Shown here: positions 1 through 6,561 of the stretch, piece by piece | Layout: every line of letters begins with the position of its first letter | Numbering within the stretch: position 1 is the stretch's first letter | NCBI GenBank assembly: GCA_035378955.1 | Contig: DAOSUS010000071.1 | Coordinates: forward strand, 1-16,115 | Length of the DNA: 16,115 nucleotides | Direction of reading: 5' to 3' | DNA from: Candidatus Hydrogenedens sp. | GTDB lineage: Bacteria; Hydrogenedentota; Hydrogenedentia; Hydrogenedentales; Hydrogenedentaceae | Notes under the pieces: generated by a model | Databases searched by the model: none | Told to the model about the DNA's origin: nothing | What the model saw: only the letters and a program-made list of their open reading frames with translations | Translations under genes and position numbers: made by a program

Positions 1-2
1 AG

Positions 3-836
3 ATATTAAATAAGACCATACATCAAGATTTGTTTAAGGTTCTCCCTTTTTTGCGAGTATCTTTTGTGGATTTGTTATTTATAGACCCGCCCTATAATTT
101 ACATAAGGAGTTTAACTCGAATCATTTTAAGGAGATGTCCCCTGAAGAATATGAAGCATGGATGGATTCCTGGTTATGTCCATTAAGGAAGGTATTAAAA
201 CCTACTGCTTCTGTTTATATTTGTGGGGATTGGAAATCTTCTTCATCCATTTTTCGGGTGATGACAAAATATTTTAAGATTCGAAATCGAATTACATGGG
301 AACGAGAGAAAGGTAGAGGATCTATCAGCAACTGGAAAAATTGTTCAGAAGATATATGGTTCGGGACGGTATCCAATAATTTTTATTTTAATAGTAAAGC
401 GGTAATGCTGAAACGGAAAGTAATTGCTCCTTATCGGGATGATGATGGTAAACCCAAGGATTGGGGGATAGAGAACGATGGACAATATCGGCTTACATAT
501 CCTTCTAATTTATGGACGGATATAACTGTGCCGTTCTGGTCTATGCCTGAAAACACCGAACACCCTACGCAAAAGCCCGAGAAACTTCTCGCAAAAATTA
601 TCCTTGCCAGTTCCAGAGAAGGAGATGTTGTCTTTGACCCATTTGCAGGAGTTGGAACGACTTGTGTTGTAGCTAAAAAGTTAGACAGGCAGTATTGTGG
701 AATAGAAATAGATGAAACTTATTGTTGTTTGGCGGAAAAGCGATTGGAATATGCCAATTCCGATAGAACAATTCAAGGCTATGTGGATGGCGTTTTTTGG
801 GAACGGAATACGCTGAGGGACCAAAAAAAGATATGA
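3..836 (+). CDS. Site-specific DNA methyltransferase, beta class (5' end outside the window)
   Basis: S-adenosylmethionine-dependent methyltransferase that modifies an exocyclic amino group in DNA (N6-adenine or N4-cytosine). The reading frame is open to the left edge; residues before the TTG at 30 (..LNKTIHQD) read naturally into the family's N-terminal core, so the true start lies upstream. Counting from that TTG, catalytic motif IV DPPYN is at residues 19-23, HPTQKP at 178-183, and the AdoMet-binding motif I DPFAGVGTT at 203-211. Motif IV before motif I is the beta-class order (HinfI/CcrM-like architecture). The C-terminus is complete, with TGA at 834-836. Target sequence and base cannot be read from the sequence. 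Whether it is a solitary enzyme or half of a restriction-modification system depends on sequence left of the window; no endonuclease gene follows it. The class is sure, the specificity unknown. Confidence 0.9.
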   Translation: MLNKTIHQDLFKVLPFLRVSFVDLLFIDPPYNLHKEFNSNHFKEMSPEEYEAWMDSWLCPLRKVLKPTASVYICGDWKSSSSIFRVMTKYFKIRNRITWEREKGRGSISNWKNCSEDIWFGTVSNNFYFNSKAVMLKRKVIAPYRDDDGKPKDWGIENDGQYRLTYPSNLWTDITVPFWSMPENTEHPTQKPEKLLAKIILASSREGDVVFDPFAGVGTTCVVAKKLDRQYCGIEIDETYCCLAEKRLEYANSDRTIQGYVDGVFWERNTLRDQKKI

Positions 837-907
837 ATTAAAACATAGTATAAATGTGTTAAAATAAATAAAGTAGAACTCAATTATTTTAAGAAAGGAG
901 AATGTCT

Positions 908-1585
908 ATGAGTAATCCCGAAAGTGCAAAACAAGGAATTCCGTTATTAGGGGATGAATTCCCTACTATGAATGTAATGACAACGCATGGAAAGATGGAA
1001 CTGCCCAAGGCGTTTACAGGCAAATGGTTTGTTCTGTTCAGTCATCCAGCAGATTTTACACCTGTATGCACCACAGAATTTGTTGCCTTTCAGAAGCGAT
1101 ATGATAAGTTTAAGACATTAAATTGTGAGTTAATAGGTCTAAGTATGGACCAGGTATTCTCGCATATAAAGTGGGAAGAATGGATAAGGGAAAAGTTAGG
1201 TATTGACATTCAATTCCCTATTATTGCGGATAATGGAGCCATTGCAAATATCCTTGGCTTGGTTCATCCAGGAAAAGGCACAAATACAGTTCGAGCAGTA
1301 TTTGTTGTGGACGATAAAGCAAAGATACGGCTGATTATTTATTATCCGCAGGAGGTAGGAAGAAATATAGATGAAATAGTTCGGATTGTAAATGCCTTAC
1401 AGATTGCTGACAAGTATAAGGTTGCCATGCCAGAAAACTGGCCTAATAACGAATTAATCAGTGATAGGGTGATTATCCCACCACCAACCGATGTAAATAC
1501 TGCAAAAGAACGATTAGCCAAAGCAAAAGAAGGCAGATATGAATGTTTTGATTGGTGGTTTTCCCATAAGAAATTAGACAAATAG
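908..1585 (+). CDS. Peroxiredoxin, Prx6 / archaeal thioredoxin-peroxidase type
   Basis: Thiol peroxidase that reduces H2O2 and organic hydroperoxides in the cytosol. I chose ATG 908 because AAAGGAG (894-900) sits 7 nt upstream; the in-frame ATG at 902 would leave only 1 nt. Numbered from 902, the peroxidatic Cys56 lies in the signature TPVCTTEF, followed by the thioredoxin-fold core and the long C-terminal domain typical of Prx6 (about 220 aa). The C-terminus keeps Cys215 in YECFDWWF. At residue 221, where I recall the archaeal enzymes having a further Cys six residues on, this protein has Ser. It may therefore act as a 1-Cys enzyme or use Cys215 alone as resolving thiol. It stands as a single gene, convergent with the minus-strand gene at 1672. 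I could not single out one promoter in the AT-rich upstream stretch 837-893. Confidence 0.93.
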   Translation: MSNPESAKQGIPLLGDEFPTMNVMTTHGKMELPKAFTGKWFVLFSHPADFTPVCTTEFVAFQKRYDKFKTLNCELIGLSMDQVFSHIKWEEWIREKLGIDIQFPIIADNGAIANILGLVHPGKGTNTVRAVFVVDDKAKIRLIIYYPQEVGRNIDEIVRIVNALQIADKYKVAMPENWPNNELISDRVIIPPPTDVNTAKERLAKAKEGRYECFDWWFSHKKLDK

Positions 1586-1671
1586 AGATTATCATGCAAA
1601 ATAAATTGGACGGGTCAGACAAATTAAAAAGGTCTGATGATACGGACATGTTGGATAGTTAAATTACAATA

Positions 1672-2772
1672 TTATTTCTCATAATAGAAAAGTTTTACGC
1701 CGCGAGATTCAACGCGGTGTAAGAAGTCGTCTACATTATCAATAGCGGATTCAGCGGAATGGACACCGGGTTTATGCAGTTCACCACGGGCAATCATAAG
1801 GGTACCTTCAACTGCAGGAATGCTTGTTATATCAGCGATATGCCCCACTCCTGAATAGTAGTGATGTGCGGACTTTCCCTCTTTTTCGCCGTAAACATCA
1901 ATACGGAATACAGACTGGTCTATTCCTCCTTTGGAAAAAATACCCGCGTTAACCAGGGGTAATAAAATCTTGGTTAGAAATTCTCGTTTCTCAGGAGTGT
2001 TGGTTAAGCCTAATCTACCAAGTATTGTTGCTAATCGGGCTATATAAGGCGGGTGAATGCCCCCGTGAAGGGATACATATTTCAAACCGGGTAGACTACG
2101 CGGGACGGACACCGATTCTGCATGACCTGTGATATAAACAGGTAATTTGCCCATAGGTTCGGGAAACTCTACAATTTTCCGTTCAGTTCCTGTTTTAATT
2201 CGCACTTCTTTGCCGTCTCTCCATTGTAAGGTATATCCGCTAAATATATGCAATACATGCTTTACATTTGCAGGTCCTATATCCTCATCCGAACCACCTG
2301 CCCAATTGATTTCAATGCGTTCGGGTTTATCCATAGAAAGATAGCCCTTTTTGGCTAAAAGATTGGTTATTCCCGGGGAATTGCCTAATCCAGCAATAAC
2401 GGTGATTTCTTTTTCCTTTGCAATATCATTTAAAGTTATCGCAGAAAGGTAAGCATCGTAATCGTCGCAGATACTAACATAAGGGACATTAGCATCAAGA
2501 CACGCTTCGATAATACTTTTTTCAAATAGGTAAAAAGGACCAATAAATCCCAATGCAACACTATGTCCTTTTACTGCATCTACAATAGAGGATTTGTCTT
2601 TTGCGTTAACGAATTTTGCTGAGAATTTATGACCGAGATTTTCCGCAATCTGTTTTGCTTTTTCTATATTAATGTCTGCAATGGTAACAGAAGTGACTTC
2701 TACTTCTTTTGCAAGAAGTTCGAGGGCTACTTTTGCCATGTCCCCACATCCACCTAAAACGCATATTTTCAT
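1672..2772 (-). CDS. Saccharopine dehydrogenase-like NAD(P)-binding oxidoreductase
   Basis: Protein of 366 aa with an N-terminal Rossmann fold: MKICVLGGCGDMA, glycine-rich loop at residues 7-13, then an acidic residue (DIN) near the end of the second strand. The later part resembles the saccharopine dehydrogenase C-terminal domain (AGLGNSPGITNLLA, INWAGGSDED, and a late GVGHIADITS). Members of this superfamily reduce or oxidise amino-acid adducts such as saccharopine or carboxynorspermidine, but many are uncharacterised. No lysine or polyamine genes lie beside it, so the substrate is not assignable here. The start is supported by AAGGAG six nucleotides upstream of ATG on the minus strand. It is divergent from the infC operon (196 nt between starts) and convergent with the peroxiredoxin gene. 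Confidence 0.82.
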   Translation of the reverse strand: MKICVLGGCGDMAKVALELLAKEVEVTSVTIADINIEKAKQIAENLGHKFSAKFVNAKDKSSIVDAVKGHSVALGFIGPFYLFEKSIIEACLDANVPYVSICDDYDAYLSAITLNDIAKEKEITVIAGLGNSPGITNLLAKKGYLSMDKPERIEINWAGGSDEDIGPANVKHVLHIFSGYTLQWRDGKEVRIKTGTERKIVEFPEPMGKLPVYITGHAESVSVPRSLPGLKYVSLHGGIHPPYIARLATILGRLGLTNTPEKREFLTKILLPLVNAGIFSKGGIDQSVFRIDVYGEKEGKSAHHYYSGVGHIADITSIPAVEGTLMIARGELHKPGVHSAESAIDNVDDFLHRVESRGVKLFYYEK

Positions 2773-2889
2773 AGAGGTCTCCTTTCCTTTGTTTTATTAA
2801 TGATATATAATTTGATTGAGTGAATGCATCGTTTTTTAGGGAATAGGCGATTGAAATGATATGGGCTTATTTCAAAGTGAGAAATTCAA

Positions 2890-2929
2890 TTTGATAAAAT
2901 ATGTTATATTAAAGTATAATTTTATCAAA
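2890..2929. repeat. 11-bp perfect inverted repeat flanking the infC promoter
   Basis: TTTGATAAAAT at 2890-2900 is the exact reverse complement of ATTTTATCAAA at 2919-2929, with 18 nt between the arms. The left arm contains the -35 hexamer and the right arm begins at the last two bases of the -10 hexamer and spans the predicted transcription start. The arrangement is that of an operator or protein-binding palindrome. Because the region is AT-rich, coincidence cannot be excluded. A terminator role is unlikely because the hairpin would lie upstream of the expected transcript start. Confidence 0.5.
2891..2920 (+). promoter_or_regulatory. Sigma-70-type promoter for the infC operon
   Basis: TTGATA (2891-2896), an 18-nt spacer and a perfect TATAAT (2915-2920). 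Transcription would begin near 2927, giving a leader of about 42 nt before the infC AUA codon. The position directly upstream of the translation operon and the consensus -10 make this the most convincing promoter in the window. Confidence 0.72.
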
Positions 2930-2955
2930 AGTTGAGGCAAATAAAACCGTAAATT

Positions 2956-2971
2956 AAGGAGAACAACGATA
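2956..2971 (+). promoter_or_regulatory. Shine-Dalgarno and AUA start codon of infC
   Basis: AAGGAG at 2956-2961 is followed after 7 nt by ATA at 2969-2971, in frame with the IF-3 coding sequence. An in-frame TAA lies upstream at 2942-2944 and no ATG, GTG or TTG occurs in frame between it and the GTG at 2993. That GTG has no SD at suitable distance (31 nt after AAGGAG). In E. coli infC starts with AUU, and IF-3 represses its own translation by discriminating against non-canonical start codons. An AUA here would fit the same autoregulatory logic. Confidence 0.75.
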
Positions 2972-3505
2972 GTAAAACCGTCTGAAGATACGGTGCGAGT
3001 AAATGAAGAAATCAGGGCTCCGCAGGTACGAGTGATTGATGATAAAGGGGTTCAGTTAGGTATCATGAGCAAAAGAGACGCTCTGAGGGAAGCCGAAGCA
3101 CGCGAACTGGACCTCGTAGAGGTAGCACCGAATGCAACACCGCCGGTATGTAGAATAATGGATTTCGGAAAATACCGTTATGAACAGAAAAGAAGAGCCC
3201 GTGAAGCGAAAAAGAAACAGCATGTAATTGTGCTGAAGGAAATAAAACTAAGACCAAAAATAGATAAACACGATTTTGAGTATAAACTGAAACATATACG
3301 AGAGTTCCTTGAAGAAGGTAATAAAGTAAAGGTCTCTGTAGTATTTCGAGGACGGGAATATGAACATCCCGAGTTTGCGTATGAAGTGTTAAAAAATATT
3401 ATTGAATCTACAAGGGACCTTTGCTCAGAAACATATTCGCTTGACCAATGTCGTCCTGAGGATAAAGCGTTAACTATTACACTTAGTCCGGGCAAATCGA
3501 GCTAA
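2969..3505 (+). CDS. infC: Translation initiation factor IF-3
   Basis: IF-3 binds the 30S subunit, keeps it apart from 50S and proofreads start codon and initiator tRNA. From the AUA start the protein is 178 aa, the normal bacterial length: a short leader (VKPSEDT), the IF3-N domain beginning VRVNEEIRAPQVRVID, the linker helix with the GKYRYEQKRRAREAKKKQ signature, and the IF3-C domain (KEIKLRPKIDKHDFEYK, then VKVSVVFRGREYEHPE). Starting at GTG 2993 instead would shorten it by 8 residues and begin exactly at the conserved VNEEI block, without an RBS. It is the first gene of the infC-rpmI-rplT group. The family assignment is certain; the start is an inference from RBS spacing. Confidence 0.96.
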   Translation: MVKPSEDTVRVNEEIRAPQVRVIDDKGVQLGIMSKRDALREAEARELDLVEVAPNATPPVCRIMDFGKYRYEQKRRAREAKKKQHVIVLKEIKLRPKIDKHDFEYKLKHIREFLEEGNKVKVSVVFRGREYEHPEFAYEVLKNIIESTRDLCSETYSLDQCRPEDKALTITLSPGKSS

Positions 3506-3584
3506 ACGACGACAAGTCTAAAAGGAACTTTCTTACCCAGAAATGTATTAACTAAATATATTTTAAATAAAAAGGAGTAAATTC

Positions 3585-3782
3585 ATGGTAAAGTTAAAGA
3601 CGAATCGTAGTGCGTCAAAAAGGTTTAAGGTTACTAAAAACGGGAAGGTTTTAAGAAAAAAAGCCTATAATAGACATTTAAAAACAACCAAATCGGCTAA
3701 GAAAAAGAGACACCTAAGGAAAACTACGCTGGTCTCATCTGTAGAAGCAAAAAATGTAAAAGCAATGCTCCCTTACGCATAA
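3585..3782 (+). CDS. rpmI: 50S ribosomal protein L35
   Basis: Basic 65-residue protein of the large subunit. It begins MVKLKTNRSASKRFKVTKNG and continues with the L35 pattern GKVLRKKAYNRHL, TKSAKKKRHLRK and a C-terminal VKAMLPYA; length and motifs are standard. AAGGAG (3572-3577) lies 7 nt before ATG. It sits between infC (79-nt gap) and rplT (102-nt gap), the near-universal IF3-L35-L20 order, and is presumably cotranscribed from the infC promoter. Confidence 0.97.
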   Translation: MVKLKTNRSASKRFKVTKNGKVLRKKAYNRHLKTTKSAKKKRHLRKTTLVSSVEAKNVKAMLPYA

Positions 3783-3818
3783 AATAGGAATTTTTTTTGT
3801 TTTAATTAATAAATTCGT

Positions 3819-3854
3819 GTTCATGTATCCGGAAAATGCCTCCGGAACATAAAC
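3819..3854 (+). promoter_or_regulatory. Imperfect hairpin in the rpmI-rplT spacer
   Basis: GTT/AAC, ATGT/ACAT and TCCGGA/TCCGGA can pair in order around a 7-nt loop (AAATGCC, 3834-3840), interrupted by one C-A mismatch and one bulged A. It ends 30 nt before the rplT ATG and no T-run follows, so it is not an intrinsic terminator. L20 represses its own operon by binding mRNA structures in other bacteria, so a regulatory or processing role is possible. That is inference: the hairpin has not been matched to a known L20-binding element. Confidence 0.4.
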
Positions 3855-3884
3855 AAAACCCTTTACAAAATAGGAGAAAGAGCA

Positions 3885-4310
3885 ATGCCACGAGCAACAA
3901 ACAATCCTGCTTCCCGTGACCGTAGACGTAAAGTATTAAAGCAAGCAGAAGGATACCGTGGAAGCCATCATCGCCTTTTCAAGACAGCCAAACAAGCGGT
4001 TGACCATGCGGGTAAGTATGCGTATCGTGACCGCAAAGCCAAGAAAAGAGAAATCCGTGCTTTGTGGATAGCACGAATTAATGCGGCAGCACGTAATTAC
4101 GGTATGAGTTACAATCGGCTTGTATTTGGTTTGCATAAGGCAGGAATGAATGTAGACCGTAAAATGCTGGCAGACCTTGCTGTAAAAGATGAGGAAGCCT
4201 TTGCCAAATTGATTGAGATAGCAAAATCTGCTATCGCAGGCGAACCTATTCCAAAAGATGACGAAGTTTCTGAGCCGCTGGATAGTTCGGAAGCAGATAC
4301 TTCATCTTAA
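3885..4310 (+). CDS. rplT: 50S ribosomal protein L20
   Basis: Large-subunit assembly protein that binds 23S rRNA and in several bacteria represses its own operon. The start is MPRATNNPASRDRRRKVLK, and YRGSHHRLFKTAKQAV, YAYRDRKAKKREIRALWIARINAA and YNRLVFGLHKAGM are canonical L20. The usual protein ends near residue 118. This one runs to 141 with an acidic tail after IAKSAIAG (EPIPKDDEVSEPLDSSEADTSS over the last 22 residues), unlike the basic body. AGGAG at 3872-3876 is 8 nt before ATG. It is third in the translation cluster and followed after 17 nt by hisA. Confidence 0.97.
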   Translation: MPRATNNPASRDRRRKVLKQAEGYRGSHHRLFKTAKQAVDHAGKYAYRDRKAKKREIRALWIARINAAARNYGMSYNRLVFGLHKAGMNVDRKMLADLAVKDEEAFAKLIEIAKSAIAGEPIPKDDEVSEPLDSSEADTSS

Positions 4311-4327
4311 AAACAGGCAAATCTTAA

Positions 4328-5053
4328 ATGCGTATTGTGCCTGCTATTGATATTCGAGGTGGAAAGTGTGTCAATTTGGTTCAAGGGGATTATGAGAAGG
4401 AAACAATTTTTTCTGATGACCCCCTCGAACAAGCAAAAATCTGGTGGAATGAACTTCAAGAAGGAATTATTCACATTGTTGATTTGGATGGCGCTAAATC
4501 GGGGAAATGTGAAATATTGCCGTTCCTTGAAGAATTAGGAAAAATGGGTATTCCTTATGAAGTAGGTGGAGGTATTCGCACAGTAGATACAATAGAAAAA
4601 ATTATTTTTGCGGGTGCTTCACGAGTGATAATTGGAACGGGAATGATTAAAAATCCTGATTTACTACAAACAGCCACTTCAAGGTGGAAAGATAAAATTG
4701 TTGTAGCCATTGATGCCAAAAATGGGAAGATTGCCCTTGAAGGTTGGACACAAGAAACAGACTTTTCCGCACTTGAAATCGCACAAAAGGCACAAGAATT
4801 AGGGGCTATCCGTATCATATATACAGATATTCTTTCGGATGGCATGATGAAAGGACCTAATTTTGCAGCAACACAACAGATAGCACAATCGGTCCATATT
4901 CCTGTTACTATGTCAGGAGGGGTTTCCTCTCTGGAAGATTTACTTAAAGCAAAATTATTACAGTCCTTTGGGGTAGATGAGATTATCGTTGGTAGAGCGT
5001 TATACTTAAAGAAGTTCTCAATAACAGAAGCAAAAAAAATATTCGCTTCCTAA
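4328..5053 (+). CDS. hisA: HisA: ProFAR isomerase of histidine biosynthesis
   Basis: 1-(5-phosphoribosyl)-5-[(5-phosphoribosylamino)methylideneamino]imidazole-4-carboxamide isomerase, an Amadori-type aldose-ketose isomerisation in the cytosolic histidine pathway. The (beta/alpha)8 barrel shows the expected landmarks: catalytic Asp8 in PAIDIRGG and Asp129 in VVAIDAKNG, phosphate-binding EVGGGIR (78-84) and GASRVIIGT, TDILSDGMMKGPN (166-178) and MSGGVSS (195-201). Length 241 aa is typical. AID/DGMMKGPN and the absence of a HisF-type N-terminus favour HisA over HisF. It begins 17 nt after rplT with only a weak purine-rich RBS, so translation may be coupled. No other his genes are in the window. 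Confidence 0.94.
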   Translation: MRIVPAIDIRGGKCVNLVQGDYEKETIFSDDPLEQAKIWWNELQEGIIHIVDLDGAKSGKCEILPFLEELGKMGIPYEVGGGIRTVDTIEKIIFAGASRVIIGTGMIKNPDLLQTATSRWKDKIVVAIDAKNGKIALEGWTQETDFSALEIAQKAQELGAIRIIYTDILSDGMMKGPNFAATQQIAQSVHIPVTMSGGVSSLEDLLKAKLLQSFGVDEIIVGRALYLKKFSITEAKKIFAS

Positions 5054-5071
5054 TAATTGGAGAAACAAATA

Positions 5072-5932
5072 ATGGAATTACATTTCGGGAAAGTTGCCAT
5101 TATTGGTGTAGGGCTTTTGGGTGCTTCGTTAGGTATGGCAATTCGTAATAAAAAAATAGCCGACGAAGTAATGGGTATAGGAAGGAATATGTCCACTTTA
5201 GAAAAAGCGTTGCAAAAAGGAGCCATTGATAGTTTTTCTACGGAATTGTTTCCTTCAGTTTATAATGCAGATTTTATTATCTTATGCACCCCTGTCCAGT
5301 CAGCCATAACTATTCTCCAATCCATTGCCCCAAATATTTCTCCTGAGAAAACAATCATTACAGATATCTGCAGCACGAAAGTAGAAATATGCAAAAAGGC
5401 ACAGTCCCTTTGGCAAAAGGACAGTCCATTTATCGGAAGTCATCCCCTCGCAGGTTCCGAAAAATTTGGACCAGAACATGCAAAAATAGATTTTTATGAA
5501 AATACTATTTGCCTTTTAGAAAAAGGGATAAATACTCGAGCGGAAGTTAAAAAGACAGTGTGGAATTTTTGGACTCTTTTAGGGACGAAGGTTATCGAAG
5601 TAGATATGGTGGAACATGACTTTTTTATGGCATATACAAGTCATCTTCCACATATTATTGCTTCGGCTCTTGCTCAGGTTACTGGCGAAACGAAGGCTCC
5701 CAATTATTTTATCGGTGGTGGTTTTCGCGATACAACGCGAATAGCGGAAAGCCGACCCGAGATATGGAAGGATATTATTTTAACCAATCAAAAAAATATC
5801 CTTTCAGGGATTGAAGATATTCAGAAAAAATTAGATGAATTCAAATTGTCTCTTCAAAAAAATGATGCTAATCAAATGATGGATTTCTTTAAACACGGAA
5901 GTGAATCTCGACAACGGTTATTCAACAAATGA
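5072..5932 (+). CDS. tyrA: Prephenate/arogenate dehydrogenase (TyrA family)
   Basis: NAD(P)-dependent oxidative decarboxylation of prephenate (or arogenate) towards tyrosine. Protein of 286 aa from ATG 5072, preferred over TTG 5057 because GGAG at 5059-5062 lies 9 nt before that ATG. The Rossmann loop GVGLLG is at residues 12-17; GSHPLAGSEKFG, the helical TSHLPHIIASALA with its conserved histidines, and FRDTTRIAESRPEIWKDI are all diagnostic of TyrA. No ACT or chorismate mutase domain is appended, so allosteric control by tyrosine through ACT is not expected. Cofactor and preferred substrate cannot be told from what I see. It follows hisA by 18 nt and its stop overlaps the tmk start (ATGA). 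Confidence 0.92.
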   Translation: MELHFGKVAIIGVGLLGASLGMAIRNKKIADEVMGIGRNMSTLEKALQKGAIDSFSTELFPSVYNADFIILCTPVQSAITILQSIAPNISPEKTIITDICSTKVEICKKAQSLWQKDSPFIGSHPLAGSEKFGPEHAKIDFYENTICLLEKGINTRAEVKKTVWNFWTLLGTKVIEVDMVEHDFFMAYTSHLPHIIASALAQVTGETKAPNYFIGGGFRDTTRIAESRPEIWKDIILTNQKNILSGIEDIQKKLDEFKLSLQKNDANQMMDFFKHGSESRQRLFNK

Positions 5933-6561
5933 CGGCACATTTTATTACATTTGAAGGTATTGAAGGTTGTGGTAAGACGACGCAAGCAAAGAGAGCAGAA
6001 GAATATCTAAAATCGTTGGGATATCCTGTTTTAAGAACTTATGAACCGGGAGCAACACGAGTCGGCGAGTATATTCGGCGTATTCTCCTCGAAAAGAATA
6101 ATAATCCTATTCCTCTACATCCTATTACAGAACTGTTATTATTTTCTGCAGATAGAACCCAACATCTGCGTGAAGTTATTCTCCCCGCTTTAGAACAGGG
6201 AATTACCGTATTATGTGATAGATATATTGATTCCACGACGGCTTATCAAGGTGGAGGACGGGGAATTAATTTGGAACTTATATATCAAATACACAAAATC
6301 GCTACATTAGGAATTTATCCGACGAGAACTTATTTGTTTGATTTACCCGTGGAGATAGGACTGCAACGAATAAGTAAACGCGGAAACACCTTAGACCGTT
6401 TGGAAACAGAAAATATAGAATTTCACCAAAGAATACGCGATTGTTTCCTTCGGATTGCACACGAAAATCCTCAACGGTTTATGATAATTGATGCTAATCA
6501 ATCTGAAGAGGCAATTGCTTTAATCATACAAAATGATTTAAGGGAACTATGTCAGAAATAG
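5929..6561 (+). CDS. tmk: Thymidylate kinase
   Basis: Phosphorylates dTMP to dTDP with ATP, needed for DNA synthesis. 210 aa, normal length. P-loop GIEGCGKTTQ at residues 10-19; the substrate-binding motif reads EPGATRVGEYIR, where most relatives have EPGGT; DRYIDSTTAYQGGGRGI is the family signature; the LID region has RISKRGNTLDRLE. The start overlaps the tyrA stop by 4 nt and its end overlaps holB by 13 nt, suggesting translational coupling. The tmk-holB-ricT-tatD order is well known in Firmicutes and many other phyla. Confidence 0.97.
   Translation: MTAHFITFEGIEGCGKTTQAKRAEEYLKSLGYPVLRTYEPGATRVGEYIRRILLEKNNNPIPLHPITELLLFSADRTQHLREVILPALEQGITVLCDRYIDSTTAYQGGGRGINLELIYQIHKIATLGIYPTRTYLFDLPVEIGLQRISKRGNTLDRLETENIEFHQRIRDCFLRIAHENPQRFMIIDANQSEEAIALIIQNDLRELCQK

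Noticed and set aside
1342..1599. Minus-strand open frame of 85 codons opposite the peroxiredoxin gene
   Set aside because: Antisense shadow of a well-supported gene with no RBS or recognisable protein features.
1615..1637. TCAGAC/GTCTGA inverted repeat between the convergent peroxiredoxin and saccharopine-dehydrogenase-like genes
   Set aside because: Only a 6-bp stem with an 11-nt loop and no T-run on either strand; too weak to call a terminator.
3789..3804. T-rich run after rpmI as an intrinsic terminator
   Set aside because: No GC-rich stem precedes it, and rplT should be cotranscribed.
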